From Arthrobacter oryzae (lineage in GTDB: Bacteria > Actinomycetota > Actinomycetes > Actinomycetales > Micrococcaceae): a DNA stretch of 64,000 bases. Both the position numbers and the translations under genes were made by a program. The notes beneath the pieces are model-generated. The model was not told where the DNA came from. It did not search any database and saw nothing but the letters and a program-made list of their open reading frames with translations. Location: positions 310,001 to 374,000 of the forward strand of contig NZ_RBIR01000001.1 in NCBI RefSeq assembly GCF_003634095.1, given 5' to 3'. Position 1 is the stretch's first letter; each line of letters begins with the position of its first letter. Positions 9,466-17,960 of this stretch are shown piece after piece.

Positions 9466-11478
9466 TTATTCGAGGCCGCGGCGCTTGAGGAGCGGTTCGA
9501 GTTCCGCGTCGCGGCCGCGGAAGGCCCGGAACGACTCCAGCGGGTCCCGGCTGTTGCCGCGGGACAGCAGCTCGGCGCGGAAGAAGTCCCCGTTGGCGCG
9601 GCTGAGTCCGTCGTGTTCCTTGAACCATTCCACGGTGTCGGCGTCCAGAACCTCGCTCCAGATGTAGGAGTAGTACCCTGCGGCGTACCAGCCCCCCGCG
9701 AATATGTGCTGGAAGTAGCCGGTGCGGTAGCGCGGGGGGATCAGGCTGTGGGCGATCCCCGCCGCTGCCAGGGCCTTCGCCTCGAACTCGACGGCGTCGT
9801 CCGGGATGTCGGAGCCGTCCAGGACATGCCAGGCGAGGTCCAGCAGGGCCGCGCCGAGGTATTCAGTGGTGCCGAAGCCTTCACCCCAGAGCTGCGCGGC
9901 GTTCAGCTTGTCCACGGTTTCCTGCGGCAGGGCCTCCCCGGTCGCGTGGTGCCGGGCATAGTTCGCCAGGACTTCGGGCCACATGATCCACATTTCGTTC
10001 ACCTGCGACGGGTATTCCACGAAGTCCCTTGGCACGTTCGTACCGGAGAACCGCGGATAGGTGACGGCCGAGAACAGGCCGTGGAGGGCGTGGCCGAACT
10101 CGTGGAACGTGGTGCGGAGTTCGTCCAGCGTCAGCAAGGTCGGCTCACCGGCCGGCGGCTTGGAGATGTTGAGGTTGTTGATCACCACGGGACGGGTGTT
10201 CAGGAGTCCGGACTGTTCCACCAGGGAGTTCATCCACGCGCCTCCGCGCTTGGTGTCCCGGGTGTAATAGTCGCCCAGGAAGAGGCCAAGGTCCGTGCCG
10301 TCGGAATTCTTGACCTCCCAGACCCGCACGTCCGGGTGATAGCCGGCGAGGTCCTTGCGTTCGTGGAAGGTGATCCCATACAAGGCGTTCGCTGCGAAGA
10401 ACACGCCGTCGTTCAAGACTCTGTCCAGCTCGAAGTACGGGCGCAGGGCCTGCTCGTCCACGGCATACCGCTCACGCTTGACCTTGGCCGAGTAATACGC
10501 CCAGTCCCAGGCCTCGAGCGGGTGGCCGGCGGCCTCGGCCAGCGCCTCCGCCTCCGCGTCGGCATTGCGGACGGCGGCAGGGGCCAGCCGGCTCATCATG
10601 TCCTGCACGGCCTGGAAATCCGGTGCCGTCTGCCGGTCCACTGTCAGCTCGGCAAAGTTCGCGAACCCCAGCAGGGCGGCCTTCTCGGCGCGGAGCCGGA
10701 CCATGTCCTTGACCAGGCCGAGCACGTCGAGGCTGCCGCCGTCGCTGCCCCGTCCGATCGAGGCCTCGTAGAGCCGACGGCGGACATCCCGGTTTGCCAG
10801 GGCGGCCATGGCGGGCTGGTTGCTGGGCTGGATGAGCGTCAGCAGGAACTTGCCCTCATGCCCGGCGGACCGCGCTGCCTCGGCGGCGCTGGCGATGTCG
10901 TCCGCAGGCAGGCCGGCGAGGTCGGCGGCGTCCTCCAGCAGGAGGGCGGCGGACTTCATGCCTTCCTTGACGCGCTGGCCGAATTCGGTGCCGAGCCGGG
11001 CGAGCTCGGCGTTGAGCTCTTTGAGCCGCGTCTGGCCGGCGTCGTCCAGTTGGATGCCCGAGGCCCGGAACTCCTTGAGGTATTCCTCCACGAGCCGTGC
11101 GGACTCCGCGTCCAGGACGGTGCCGTCCAGCGAGGCGAAGCGTTCGTAGATCCTGCGGTTGAGGTAGACGGCGTCCTGATGGGCGGAGAACAGCGGGGAG
11201 AGGCGGGTCTCGAGCTCGCGGATGGCATCCGAGGCGTCCGCGGACACCAGGGTGAAGAACGACGCGGCCGCTCGTTCCAGGAGCCGCCCGGAGCGCTCCA
11301 TGGCCAAGGCGGTGTTCTCAAACGACGGCGCCTGGGGATCGTCCACGATCGCCTGGATTTCGGCAAGATGCTCGGCCAAGCCGGCCTCAACGGCTTCGGC
11401 GTAGTGCGCGTCCTCGATGTCCGCGAACGGCGGCAGGCCGTATGGCAGGGGGCTGGGGCTCAGGAGGGGATTGGTCAT
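9466..11478 (-). CDS. M3-family zinc metallopeptidase (peptidyl-dipeptidase Dcp/oligopeptidase type)
   Basis: This 670-aa protein is the length of Dcp and oligopeptidase A. The M3 zinc signature HEFGHALHG lies near residue 460, and the C-terminal YxYIWSEVLDAD region typical of the family follows. It degrades short peptides in the cytoplasm; no signal peptide is seen. The opening MTNPLLSPSPLPYGLPPF is the usual actinobacterial form. The gene converges on pdxS and is divergent from the hydrolase pseudogene. A 700-codon open frame on the opposite strand is a shadow caused by GC bias. Confidence 0.93.
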   Translation of the reverse strand: MTNPLLSPSPLPYGLPPFADIEDAHYAEAVEAGLAEHLAEIQAIVDDPQAPSFENTALAMERSGRLLERAAASFFTLVSADASDAIRELETRLSPLFSAHQDAVYLNRRIYERFASLDGTVLDAESARLVEEYLKEFRASGIQLDDAGQTRLKELNAELARLGTEFGQRVKEGMKSAALLLEDAADLAGLPADDIASAAEAARSAGHEGKFLLTLIQPSNQPAMAALANRDVRRRLYEASIGRGSDGGSLDVLGLVKDMVRLRAEKAALLGFANFAELTVDRQTAPDFQAVQDMMSRLAPAAVRNADAEAEALAEAAGHPLEAWDWAYYSAKVKRERYAVDEQALRPYFELDRVLNDGVFFAANALYGITFHERKDLAGYHPDVRVWEVKNSDGTDLGLFLGDYYTRDTKRGGAWMNSLVEQSGLLNTRPVVINNLNISKPPAGEPTLLTLDELRTTFHEFGHALHGLFSAVTYPRFSGTNVPRDFVEYPSQVNEMWIMWPEVLANYARHHATGEALPQETVDKLNAAQLWGEGFGTTEYLGAALLDLAWHVLDGSDIPDDAVEFEAKALAAAGIAHSLIPPRYRTGYFQHIFAGGWYAAGYYSYIWSEVLDADTVEWFKEHDGLSRANGDFFRAELLSRGNSRDPLESFRAFRGRDAELEPLLKRRGLE

Positions 11479-11645
11479 GAACCGACTCTTCCATGCAGGA
11501 CACGGGTTCTCAATGACCGTCTCAGTGTGTTGTGATTGCGCTCACCGTAGGATGGGACGGCAGGGACTACCGCCACGGGAGGCAGAAGCTGGAAGGCGCC
11601 GGCTGTTGCGTGTAAGGCCGCTTCCAGGAAGCCGAAGGGGAACAT

Positions 11646-12497
11646 ATGGAGACGCTGAATGAACGACGCCGGGCGGTCGCCGTCCCCGGGGCCGTCCTCG
11701 CCGTGTTCGAGTTTGGCCCGGAACCGGGCCCGGACGTGCCCACCCTGCTCCTGGTGCACGGCTATCCGGACGACCACCGGGTGTTCCTGCCAGCCATCCG
11801 CGAACTGGCGCGGACCCATCACGTCGTGGCCTATGACACGCGGAACGCGGGCGCCTCGGCCGTCCATGCTCCGGATGGGGACTATTCGTTGAAGACCCTT
11901 GTGGACGATGCCTTCGCCGTAATGGCCGAGACCGACGCCCGGGCAGTGCATCTCGTGGGACACGACTGGGGATCGATCCAGGGCTGGGCTGCCGTGCAGG
12001 ACCCCCGGACGCCGGCGCGCATCAGTCGGTACACAAGTATTTCCGGGCCCGACCTGGGGCACTTCTCCCGTTGGGTCCGTGACCGGGCCAGGGACCCGCG
12101 GGCCTGGCCGGAGCTGGGCGGCCAGTAGGTGCGCAGCTGGTATATCGCGGCGTTCCTGGTCCCGGCGCTTCCAGAAGCCGCCTGGCGCCTGTTCCTAACG
12201 CGGCGCTACGAAAAGACGGCTCGGCGCGGCGTCGGCAGCGATCCGATCCGCGGCCTCGCCCTGTACCGCAGCAACTTCCGCGGCCGCCGGCCGCCGGCCT
12301 CGACCGGCCGGGTGGGCATTCCCGTGCACGTGGTGGTTCCGCTGAAGGATCCCTTCCTCTCGCCGGCCCTGGTCAAGGGGCTCGAGGCGTGGGTGGACGA
12401 TGTGACCATCACCAGGGTTGACGCCGGACACTGGTGGCCGGCCGCCCGGCCGGCCGATTTCGCGGAACTGCTGCGGCAGTCCGAACAAGCTCAGTAA
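11646..12497 (+). pseudogene. Alpha/beta hydrolase (epoxide hydrolase-like) split by an in-frame TAG
   Basis: The first half (11646-12125) has the oxyanion motif HGYPDDH and a GHDWGS nucleophile elbow with Asp as nucleophile, as in epoxide hydrolases and haloalkane dehalogenases. TAG at 12126-12128 ends that frame. The very next codon continues the same frame to 12497 with RSWYIAAFLVPALPE, an acid candidate in PLKDPF and the catalytic His in DAGHWWP. Joined, the 283 residues are one normal-length hydrolase with a single nonsense codon (for instance from CAG). It could be a recent pseudogene, a sequencing error or, less likely, a readthrough codon. The ATG at 11646 follows AAGGGG. Confidence 0.75.
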
Positions 12498-12506
12498 GGC
12501 GGCGTC

Positions 12507-13343
12507 ATGGCGGGGGCAGCCAGGCGCGATCGGGCAGTTCAGAGCGGGGTATTCCGCAACGGGATGGAGTACGTGACGTGGGGGCGGGGTGCAAAGTCGT
12601 TGCTGTTCATCCAGGGCGGACCGGGGAGCGTCGTGCCCCATGGGCTGCTGGGCGGACTGTTCCGGCGGGAGTTTGATCCCTACCTCGACGCGGGTTACGC
12701 CGTCTGGATCGTCACCCGCCGGCGGAACATGCTGGCCTCACACACGAGCGCGGACATGGCCGAGGACTACGCGCATGTGATTGCGGAGCAGTTCGGCGGC
12801 CGAGTCGATCTGGTGTTGGCCAAGTCATTCGGCGGGATGATCGGGCAGCATCTGGCCGCACGCCACCCGGAGTCCTTCCGGCGCATCGCCCTGGTGGCCA
12901 CGGCAGCCGAGCTCAGCGCCTGGGGCAAGGACGTGGATCATCGGATGGCGGCCGCCATCGCCGCGGGAGACCCTGGCGGCGCCGGAAGCGTCCTGGCGGA
13001 ATACGTCCTCCCCGGTCCACGGACCCGCTGGCTCCGGGACCTGCTCGGACCCGTCGTCGGCAGGCGCGTGCTGAGCCGTCCCGGCTGCCCGGCCACGGAC
13101 GTCCTCACCGAAGCCCGGGCCGGGCAGGCTTTCGACGCGCGGGCGGAGCTGCCGCTCATCCGTCCGCCCGTCCTGCTGCTTTGCGGCGGGCGTGATTCGT
13201 TCTTCCCGAGAACGGTTGCGGAGGAAACTGCGCGGCAGATTCCAGACTGCACGCTCGTCGTCTATGAACGGCTGGGACACCTCCGGGCGGCGTCCAGCAG
13301 GAGGGTGCCGCGTGACGTCCTGGCCTTCGCCCGGGCCCGCTAA
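12507..13343 (+). CDS. Alpha/beta-fold hydrolase, 278 aa
   Basis: This has an alpha/beta hydrolase layout: an oxyanion strand (LLFIQGGPGS near 32), a nucleophile elbow LAKSFGGM with Ser near 106, an acid candidate in CGGRDSFFP and the terminal His in ERLGHLRAAS. The elbow is A-K-S-F-G rather than a textbook G-x-S-x-G. The substrate cannot be told. It starts 9 nt after the stop of the broken hydrolase and may share its transcript. The two hydrolases differ in nucleophile (Ser against Asp) and are not recent duplicates. Confidence 0.75.
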   Translation: MAGAARRDRAVQSGVFRNGMEYVTWGRGAKSLLFIQGGPGSVVPHGLLGGLFRREFDPYLDAGYAVWIVTRRRNMLASHTSADMAEDYAHVIAEQFGGRVDLVLAKSFGGMIGQHLAARHPESFRRIALVATAAELSAWGKDVDHRMAAAIAAGDPGGAGSVLAEYVLPGPRTRWLRDLLGPVVGRRVLSRPGCPATDVLTEARAGQAFDARAELPLIRPPVLLLCGGRDSFFPRTVAEETARQIPDCTLVVYERLGHLRAASSRRVPRDVLAFARAR

Positions 13344-13392
13344 TGGCAGGCTGGGCCGATCGGCAGCCGACACGCAGAAGTCTTCGAAATCT

Positions 13393-14046
13393 CTATGTGC
13401 GCTGGGGCCTCGACACTTTTGGAATCCAGCAGCGAACCGTGTCGCGGTATTGCTGGAATTCCTCGCCGAACCGTTCCTTGAGGTCAGATTCCTCAAGGGG
13501 CCTGACGGCGTAGTTCCACACCTGCGAGCCCACGACCGCGTAGGCGATGACAAGCCATGACTGCAGAATGAGTCCAATCGCGGCGCCCTGGACAATGCCC
13601 GCGACCGCCATCGGATTGCGAATCCACCGATACGGGCCCGCGATGACCAGGCGGTTGGGCATCGCCGATGGCAATGGAGTGCCGTCTCCCCGCGTCGACA
13701 TCACCACTGCCGACCAGAGGCCAAGAGCGCTGGCGGGTACCAGAACCGCGGCACCTAAAGGACCTGCAAACGATGCTAGAGGTAGATCCACCTCCCAGCG
13801 CTGTGCGAAGAATGCTATGGCCAGAGGAAGCACCGCCAGGACGAACCCCCAGAAGAGGACGATTTGCCCAAATGTTGCCGCCACGTGGATGGCAGCGGTC
13901 GAGCGGTTGACGGCGGGACGGAAAGCGAACGGACCGCTGATGATCCAAGCGATCGGAACCCGCCCCAGCATGAGGAGGCAGAGCGCAATCAGGGAACCTG
14001 CGGTTGCAGCCCCCACCGAACCAGGGGCTTCACCGGCTGACTCCAA
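13393..14046 (-). CDS. Isoprenylcysteine carboxylmethyltransferase-like membrane protein
   Basis: This 217-aa protein has about five hydrophobic segments and the ICMT/PEMT-type cofactor region: LVIAGPYRWIRNPMAV near 132-147 and ESDLKERFGEEFQQYRDTV near the C-terminus. Bacterial members of this family are SAM-dependent membrane methyltransferases whose substrates are mostly unknown. The TTG at 14046 is the first start in frame and has only a weak ribosome-binding site, so the true start could be internal. It converges with the second hydrolase. Confidence 0.72.
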   Translation of the reverse strand: MESAGEAPGSVGAATAGSLIALCLLMLGRVPIAWIISGPFAFRPAVNRSTAAIHVAATFGQIVLFWGFVLAVLPLAIAFFAQRWEVDLPLASFAGPLGAAVLVPASALGLWSAVVMSTRGDGTPLPSAMPNRLVIAGPYRWIRNPMAVAGIVQGAAIGLILQSWLVIAYAVVGSQVWNYAVRPLEESDLKERFGEEFQQYRDTVRCWIPKVSRPQRT

Positions 14047-14128
14047 TCATCAATGGTCCGTGCCTGCTTGTGGATGGAGTTCGTTGCGATGGGGGAGTGT
14101 CCTGTGTGTGCCCCGGCCGGGAGACGCG

Positions 14129-14644
14129 CTAACTGGACGGTGCTGAGGGCGTGGCATGCCGGACCATCCGCAGCTCGGGGAGTTCGTGCCAATCGGGCGG
14201 CAGCAGGGTGCGTTTCCCGTCGGGACGAAACCCGTGCTTGCCATAAAAGGTTCGCGCCCGCGGGTTTGCCTCAAGGACCCAAAGGTAGGCCGGGGAGTCG
14301 CCCAAGGCGGCCGCCAGCAAGGCGGCGCCGAGCCCGGCGCCGTAGGTGCGGTTCAGGGTGTAGAGGGCGTACAGCTCCAATGCCTGGGGCAACTCCTCGT
14401 CACGCCCGGGGCCGGCATCGGCAAATCCCACGATTTCGCTGGTTTCGTCCAGGGCGATGATCCGGGGTTGCGGGCTGTCCAGGTATGGTCGGCGTCGTTC
14501 CACCCGTTCGGCCATGGTGGCGCGCCGGGCCTCGAAGAACGCCGGGGGCAGGAGGTGGCCGTAGGACTCCTCATGGGCAAGGGTGTGCATCCGGACCAGG
14601 GCATCAGCATCGTCAGTCGTGGCCTGGCGGATCTCATATTCCAT
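14129..14644 (-). CDS. GNAT-family N-acetyltransferase, 171 aa
   Basis: A single GNAT domain: MEYEIRQATTDDADALVRMH is the usual first strand, YGAGLGAALLAAAL is the acetyl-CoA loop (the R/Q-x-x-G-x-G/A form), and LEANPRARTFYGKHGF is the last motif, close to the RimI-like L-x-V-x-x-x-N pattern. It probably acetylates an amine; the substrate is unknown. A -10-like TAGGCT lies 6 nt before the ATG with no ribosome-binding site, so the message may be leaderless. Confidence 0.82.
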   Translation of the reverse strand: MEYEIRQATTDDADALVRMHTLAHEESYGHLLPPAFFEARRATMAERVERRRPYLDSPQPRIIALDETSEIVGFADAGPGRDEELPQALELYALYTLNRTYGAGLGAALLAAALGDSPAYLWVLEANPRARTFYGKHGFRPDGKRTLLPPDWHELPELRMVRHATPSAPSS

Positions 14645-14650
14645 CTGCCC

Positions 14651-14656
14651 AGCCTA
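14651..14656 (-). promoter_or_regulatory. -10 element giving a possible leaderless GNAT message
   Basis: Read on the minus strand, TAGGCT is followed by six bases (GGGCAG) and then the ATG at 14644. Transcription would start at or within a base of the initiation codon. No -35 match is evident. Confidence 0.4.
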
Positions 14657-14724
14657 ATGTCGGCCGTGCCGCCCCATACAGCCGCCGCGCCCCATCACCT
14701 GCACGCTAATGGCAGACTGGGCCG

Positions 14725-15264
14725 GTGGACAGCTACGCGAACCAGAAAGCCACCCGCCGGCCGGCCATGGTGCATCCGCGCCCCACGGTCCATTTGCTTT
14801 GCGGACTCAACGGTGCGGGGAAAACGACGCTGGCCAGGGAACTGCAGACGGCACTTCCCGCCGTGCGCTTCAGCCTGGACGAATGGATGCTGCGGCTCTA
14901 TCCCGGCGTCCACTTCGCAGCCGCGGAATACGCGGGCCTCGCCGAGACCTGCAAGCTCCTGATCTGGGAAACCGCACGGCAAGTACTGGATTCCGGCACG
15001 GACGTTGTCCTGGACTGGAACCAGTGGAGCCCTCAACGCCGCGCTCTCTGGCGGGAAAAGGCCGCAGCAGCCGGGTTTCCGGCCGTCCTACACCACGTAC
15101 AGACACCGCTGGAGACCGCCATCGAACGCGTTGTTACCCGAACCGCGGGCGGGGACCCCTGGGCCCACCGCCTGGACGCGGGCGGCGTCCGGCATCTGGC
15201 CGGCATCTTCGAGCCGCCAGGGCCCGACGAAGGGCTGGAAATTCGGTCGGTCTCCGGGCGCTAA
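14725..15264 (+). CDS. P-loop ATPase/kinase-like protein (AAA_33/zeta-type fold)
   Basis: This 179-aa protein has Walker A GLNGAGKTT at 27-35, a FSLDEWM segment after the first helix (the position of the substrate-binding acid in small-molecule kinases) and VVLDWNQW as a Walker B-like strand. It resembles stand-alone ATP-binding proteins related to gluconate kinase, zeta toxins and chloramphenicol phosphotransferase; the substrate is unknown. No antitoxin-like gene flanks it. GTG 14725 is the first start; ATG 14767 (residue 15) is equally possible, and neither has a good ribosome-binding site. Confidence 0.7.
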   Translation: MDSYANQKATRRPAMVHPRPTVHLLCGLNGAGKTTLARELQTALPAVRFSLDEWMLRLYPGVHFAAAEYAGLAETCKLLIWETARQVLDSGTDVVLDWNQWSPQRRALWREKAAAAGFPAVLHHVQTPLETAIERVVTRTAGGDPWAHRLDAGGVRHLAGIFEPPGPDEGLEIRSVSGR

Positions 15265-15290
15265 GCGGACCATTCGGCCAAGGCCGGCGG

Positions 15291-15779
15291 CTACCCGGCG
15301 TCGAGCCCGAGGGTCATGAAGACGCTGTTGGGGTCGGGCACGTAACCGGCAAACGGCGGGCAGGCCGCGAAGCCGTGCCGCTCGTACAGCCGCCGCGCGG
15401 GGGCAAAAAACTCCTGGCTCCCTGTCTCCAGGTACAGCCGCCGGTACCCGCCGGCCCGGGCCTCCGCAACGAGATGGCGCAGCAGCGCCGAGGCAACCCC
15501 CCAGCCGCGCGCCCATTCCGCGGTGCGCATTGACTTGATCTCGCCGTCGCCGGGGGCCAGGCGTTTCAGCGCCGCGCAGCCCAACAGCCGCGAGTCCGCC
15601 CGGGCCGTCCAGAAGCTGATCTCCGGCCCGGCGAGTGCGGCGGGGTCGAGGGCATGGACGCTTTCCGGCGGGGACGTCGCGTACATGTCGGCGAGGTGGC
15701 CGGCCAGGAGTTCCTGGACGTCGGCCCGTTCCGGTGAGTCGCGGTCAATCAGCATCATGCCGCCGGATGCGCCTGCCAC
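15291..15779 (-). CDS. GNAT-family N-acetyltransferase, 162 aa
   Basis: This is a GNAT domain of the YsnE/ElaA-like kind: LLGCAALKRLAPGDGEIKSM, then the acetyl-CoA loop ARGWGVASALLRHL, and a C-terminal RLYERHGFAAC motif. It starts at GTG 15779, 5 nt after the gatD stop, or more likely at ATG 15755 (MMLIDRDSP). It appears to be the last gene of a murT-gatD-GNAT transcript. A link with cell-wall synthesis is suggested only by position. Confidence 0.8.
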   Translation of the reverse strand: MAGASGGMMLIDRDSPERADVQELLAGHLADMYATSPPESVHALDPAALAGPEISFWTARADSRLLGCAALKRLAPGDGEIKSMRTAEWARGWGVASALLRHLVAEARAGGYRRLYLETGSQEFFAPARRLYERHGFAACPPFAGYVPDPNSVFMTLGLDAG

Positions 15780-15784
15780 AAACG

Positions 15785-16582
15785 TCAGCGGGGCCGCCGG
15801 GCGGCGTGCTCACGGGCCAGCACCGCGTACGAGTCGTCCGGGTTGCCTGGCGTGAAGCTTCCGTATTTACGTTCGACGGCGGTCCGAATCAGGAAGTCCG
15901 CCAGCGCCGGGTTCTTGGGAAGCAGCGAGCCGTGCAGGTAGCTCGCCACGATGTTACGGTAGCGGGCCCCTTCCTGGCCGTCTGCGCTGTTGTTGCCGGT
16001 GCCCTTGGCCGTAGTTCCGAGCGGCTCGACGCCGGGTCCGAGCGTGGTCTGGCCGCTGTGGTTCTCGTAACCCAGGATGCTGCCGAACTCGGGGGAGGAG
16101 ACGGTGACGTTGCCGATCAGGCGCTCGTCGGTGCCGTGTGTTTCCACGTCCAGGACGCCGATGCCCGGAATGACCGAACCGAGGCGGGTCTTGAAGAATT
16201 TTCCGAAGAGCTGGTAGAGGCCGCAGATGACGAGCATCGGGGTCCCGTCATCGGCCAGCGCCTTCAGCGTGGACTCCCGCGAGAGGAGGTCGTCCTGGAT
16301 GACGAGCTGTCCGCTGTCCTGTCCGCCGCCGCCGACGATGAGGTCCACGTCTGCGGGGAAAGGGTCACCCACGTTGTATTCGAGCAGCTCCGGCGTGTAG
16401 CCGTGCCAGCGCAGCCGCTGCGCCAGCACCAGGGCGTTGCCCCAGTCGCCGTAGATGTTCATGTCCCGCGGGTATAGCTGCAGGACCCGGATGGTTCCCT
16501 TGCTGGGCGCGGCCGGTTCTTCGGGCGGGAGTTCGTGCCCGAAGGAGGGCTGGTGCGGGGTTTCGGGGGACTGGGGGGTCAT
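15785..16582 (-). CDS. gatD: Lipid II isoglutaminyl synthase, glutamine amidotransferase subunit GatD
   Basis: GatD (265 aa) hydrolyses glutamine and passes ammonia to MurT, which amidates the D-Glu of lipid II. The class I glutaminase nucleophile is the Cys in VICGLYQLFG, and the His in SYLHGSLLPKNP completes the Cys-His pair known from the S. aureus enzyme. A proline-rich tail of about 30 residues precedes the domain (TIRVLQLYPRDMNIYGD). ATG 16582 overlaps the murT TGA by 4 nt, so the subunits are translationally coupled. The open frame extends upstream inside murT and is not used. Confidence 0.93.
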   Translation of the reverse strand: MTPQSPETPHQPSFGHELPPEEPAAPSKGTIRVLQLYPRDMNIYGDWGNALVLAQRLRWHGYTPELLEYNVGDPFPADVDLIVGGGGQDSGQLVIQDDLLSRESTLKALADDGTPMLVICGLYQLFGKFFKTRLGSVIPGIGVLDVETHGTDERLIGNVTVSSPEFGSILGYENHSGQTTLGPGVEPLGTTAKGTGNNSADGQEGARYRNIVASYLHGSLLPKNPALADFLIRTAVERKYGSFTPGNPDDSYAVLAREHAARRPR

Positions 16583-17868
16583 GAGACCACCTCCACTGTG
16601 GTGATTTTGGACAGCTCGCGGCGGATGGCGAGCATGGCCGTGTAGGTGCAGAAGATCCGTTTCGGTTTGCCCTGGCCGCCGCGGATGAACGCGGCCAGCG
16701 CCGGCGCGATTTCTGTGTCGACGGCGCCGATGGCGACGTCGTCGTACTGCAGCCGCAACGCCATGTCGTAGGCGCGGGAGCCAGTGAGCTGATCCACACC
16801 GCCGTCGCGAAGGGTGTCGAATTCGACGTCCCACAGCCAGGACATGTCCCGGCCGTCGGCGTAGTTGTCGTTGATGGCGATCATCGTGGCGTAGCCGGCT
16901 GCCGGGAAGGACTTCAGGCCGAGCCGGAACCCGCTGGGGTTCTTGACCAGGACGAGCTCGAGCGGCAGCCCGTCGACCACAAGGCTTTCGCCGCGGCCGA
17001 ACGCCGGCGCCACCTTGGACAGCGCCGCGACCAGCCCGGGCTGGTCGGTGCCCGTGCCGCGGGCGGCCGAGACCGCCCGGGCCAGGGTGAGCGCGGCGGC
17101 GGCGTTGAAGATGTTGTAGACGCCGCGAAGCAACATCGGCGTGGTGACGGTCGCGCCGTCGAACTCGAAGGAGGCGTCATCGACGCCCACCCGGCGCAGC
17201 ACGACGTCGGCAGCCGGCCGTGCCGGGGCGTCCGGCACCGGGCTCCCCGGGGCCGCGCGCATGTCGTCGTCGTTGGGGAAGGTGCTCAGCAGGGAATCGT
17301 CAAGCCCGAAGTAGAGAACGTCCGGTCCGTCCAGGGTCGCGGCGATCCGGGCGACGCGCGGGTCTTCGCGGTTCAGCACCACGGTCCCGGTGGTTTTGGA
17401 CGCGATGTGCTGGAGCAGCTCGGCGGTCTTGTCGATCTCGCCGAAACGGTCCAGCTGGTCGCGGAGGACGTTGAGCAGGAGGCTGTACCGCGGCGGGACC
17501 TTGTTCACGAAGTGGACGGCATGCGCCTCGTCCAGCTCCAGGATTGCGACGTCGGCATCCAGCCGGCCCCGCCAGTCGACCTCGCCCAGGAGCGCCGCGG
17601 CCACGCCGCGGGTGAAGTTGCTGCCGGTGCGGTTCGTGAAAACCTTCAGCCCCTGGCTCTCCAGCAGCTCCACCACCATCTTCGTGGTGGTGGTCTTGCC
17701 GTTCGTGCCGCTGACGACGGCGACCCCCAAGGGGAGCGCGGACAGTGTCCGCTGCATGAAACCGGGATCAATTTTTTCGACCACAAGCCCGGGGAGGGCC
17801 GAGCCTCCGCCCCTGAGCCGGGAGACCCGGCGGACGAGCTTGCCGAGCGGAACGCTGAAGTAAAGCAT
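16579..17868 (-). CDS. murT: Lipid II isoglutaminyl synthase, Mur ligase-like subunit MurT
   Basis: MurT (429 aa) is a Mur-ligase relative that activates the D-Glu carboxylate of lipid II with ATP for amidation by GatD ammonia. It has the ATP loop [11 protein letters not shown] near 55-65, [20 protein letters not shown] and a C-terminal DUF1727-like domain. The start is ATG 17868 ([11 protein letters not shown]); the frame extends to 17946 but overlaps the promoter. The middle domain lacks the four cysteines of the zinc ribbon described for S. aureus MurT; only one Cys (IFCTYT) is present. It is divergent from pdxT across 92 bp. Confidence 0.92.
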   Translation of the reverse strand: MLYFSVPLGKLVRRVSRLRGGGSALPGLVVEKIDPGFMQRTLSALPLGVAVVSGTNGKTTTTKMVVELLESQGLKVFTNRTGSNFTRGVAAALLGEVDWRGRLDADVAILELDEAHAVHFVNKVPPRYSLLLNVLRDQLDRFGEIDKTAELLQHIASKTTGTVVLNREDPRVARIAATLDGPDVLYFGLDDSLLSTFPNDDDMRAAPGSPVPDAPARPAADVVLRRVGVDDASFEFDGATVTTPMLLRGVYNIFNAAAALTLARAVSAARGTGTDQPGLVAALSKVAPAFGRGESLVVDGLPLELVLVKNPSGFRLGLKSFPAAGYATMIAINDNYADGRDMSWLWDVEFDTLRDGGVDQLTGSRAYDMALRLQYDDVAIGAVDTEIAPALAAFIRGGQGKPKRIFCTYTAMLAIRRELSKITTVEVVS

Positions 17869-17875
17869 GCTCTGT

Positions 17876-17881
17876 AATATA
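17876..17881 (-). promoter_or_regulatory. -10 element for leaderless murT
   Basis: On the minus strand a good -10, TATATT, is followed by seven bases (ACAGAGC) and the murT ATG. This spacing puts the transcription start on the initiation codon. No Shine-Dalgarno sequence is present. Confidence 0.6.
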
Positions 17882-17948
17882 TCCCAGCAGCGGCATGGAA
17901 CCCGGACGCCGGGGGCCGGTGCATGCCTTCCGGGGGTGCCCGGCACAT

Positions 17949-17954
17949 TATGCT
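17949..17954 (+). promoter_or_regulatory. -10 element for possibly leaderless pdxT
   Basis: TATGCT ends 6 nt before the pdxT ATG at 17961, with GTGGGG between. The overlapping CATTAT (17946-17951) is an alternative. GTGGGG could act as a weak ribosome-binding site if transcription began upstream. Confidence 0.4.
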
Positions 17955-17960
17955 GTGGGG

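Noticed and set aside
9433-11535. 700-codon open frame on the plus strand opposite the M3 peptidase
   Set aside because: It is antisense to a gene with a clear HEFGH site and family length; long antisense frames are expected at this GC content. The translated product has no recognisable domain.
14725-15264. Zeta-type toxin of a toxin-antitoxin pair
   Set aside because: Only the P-loop fold is shared; no epsilon-like antitoxin gene is adjacent and the flanking genes are GNATs on the other strand.
9400-17860. Genomic island or prophage between pdxS and pdxT
   Set aside because: No integrase, transposase, tRNA or direct-repeat borders are visible, and base composition looks like that of the surroundings.
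17895-17960. Longer N-terminus for PdxT
   Set aside because: It would overlap the divergent murT promoter and lacks family similarity; the glutaminase fold begins after 17961.
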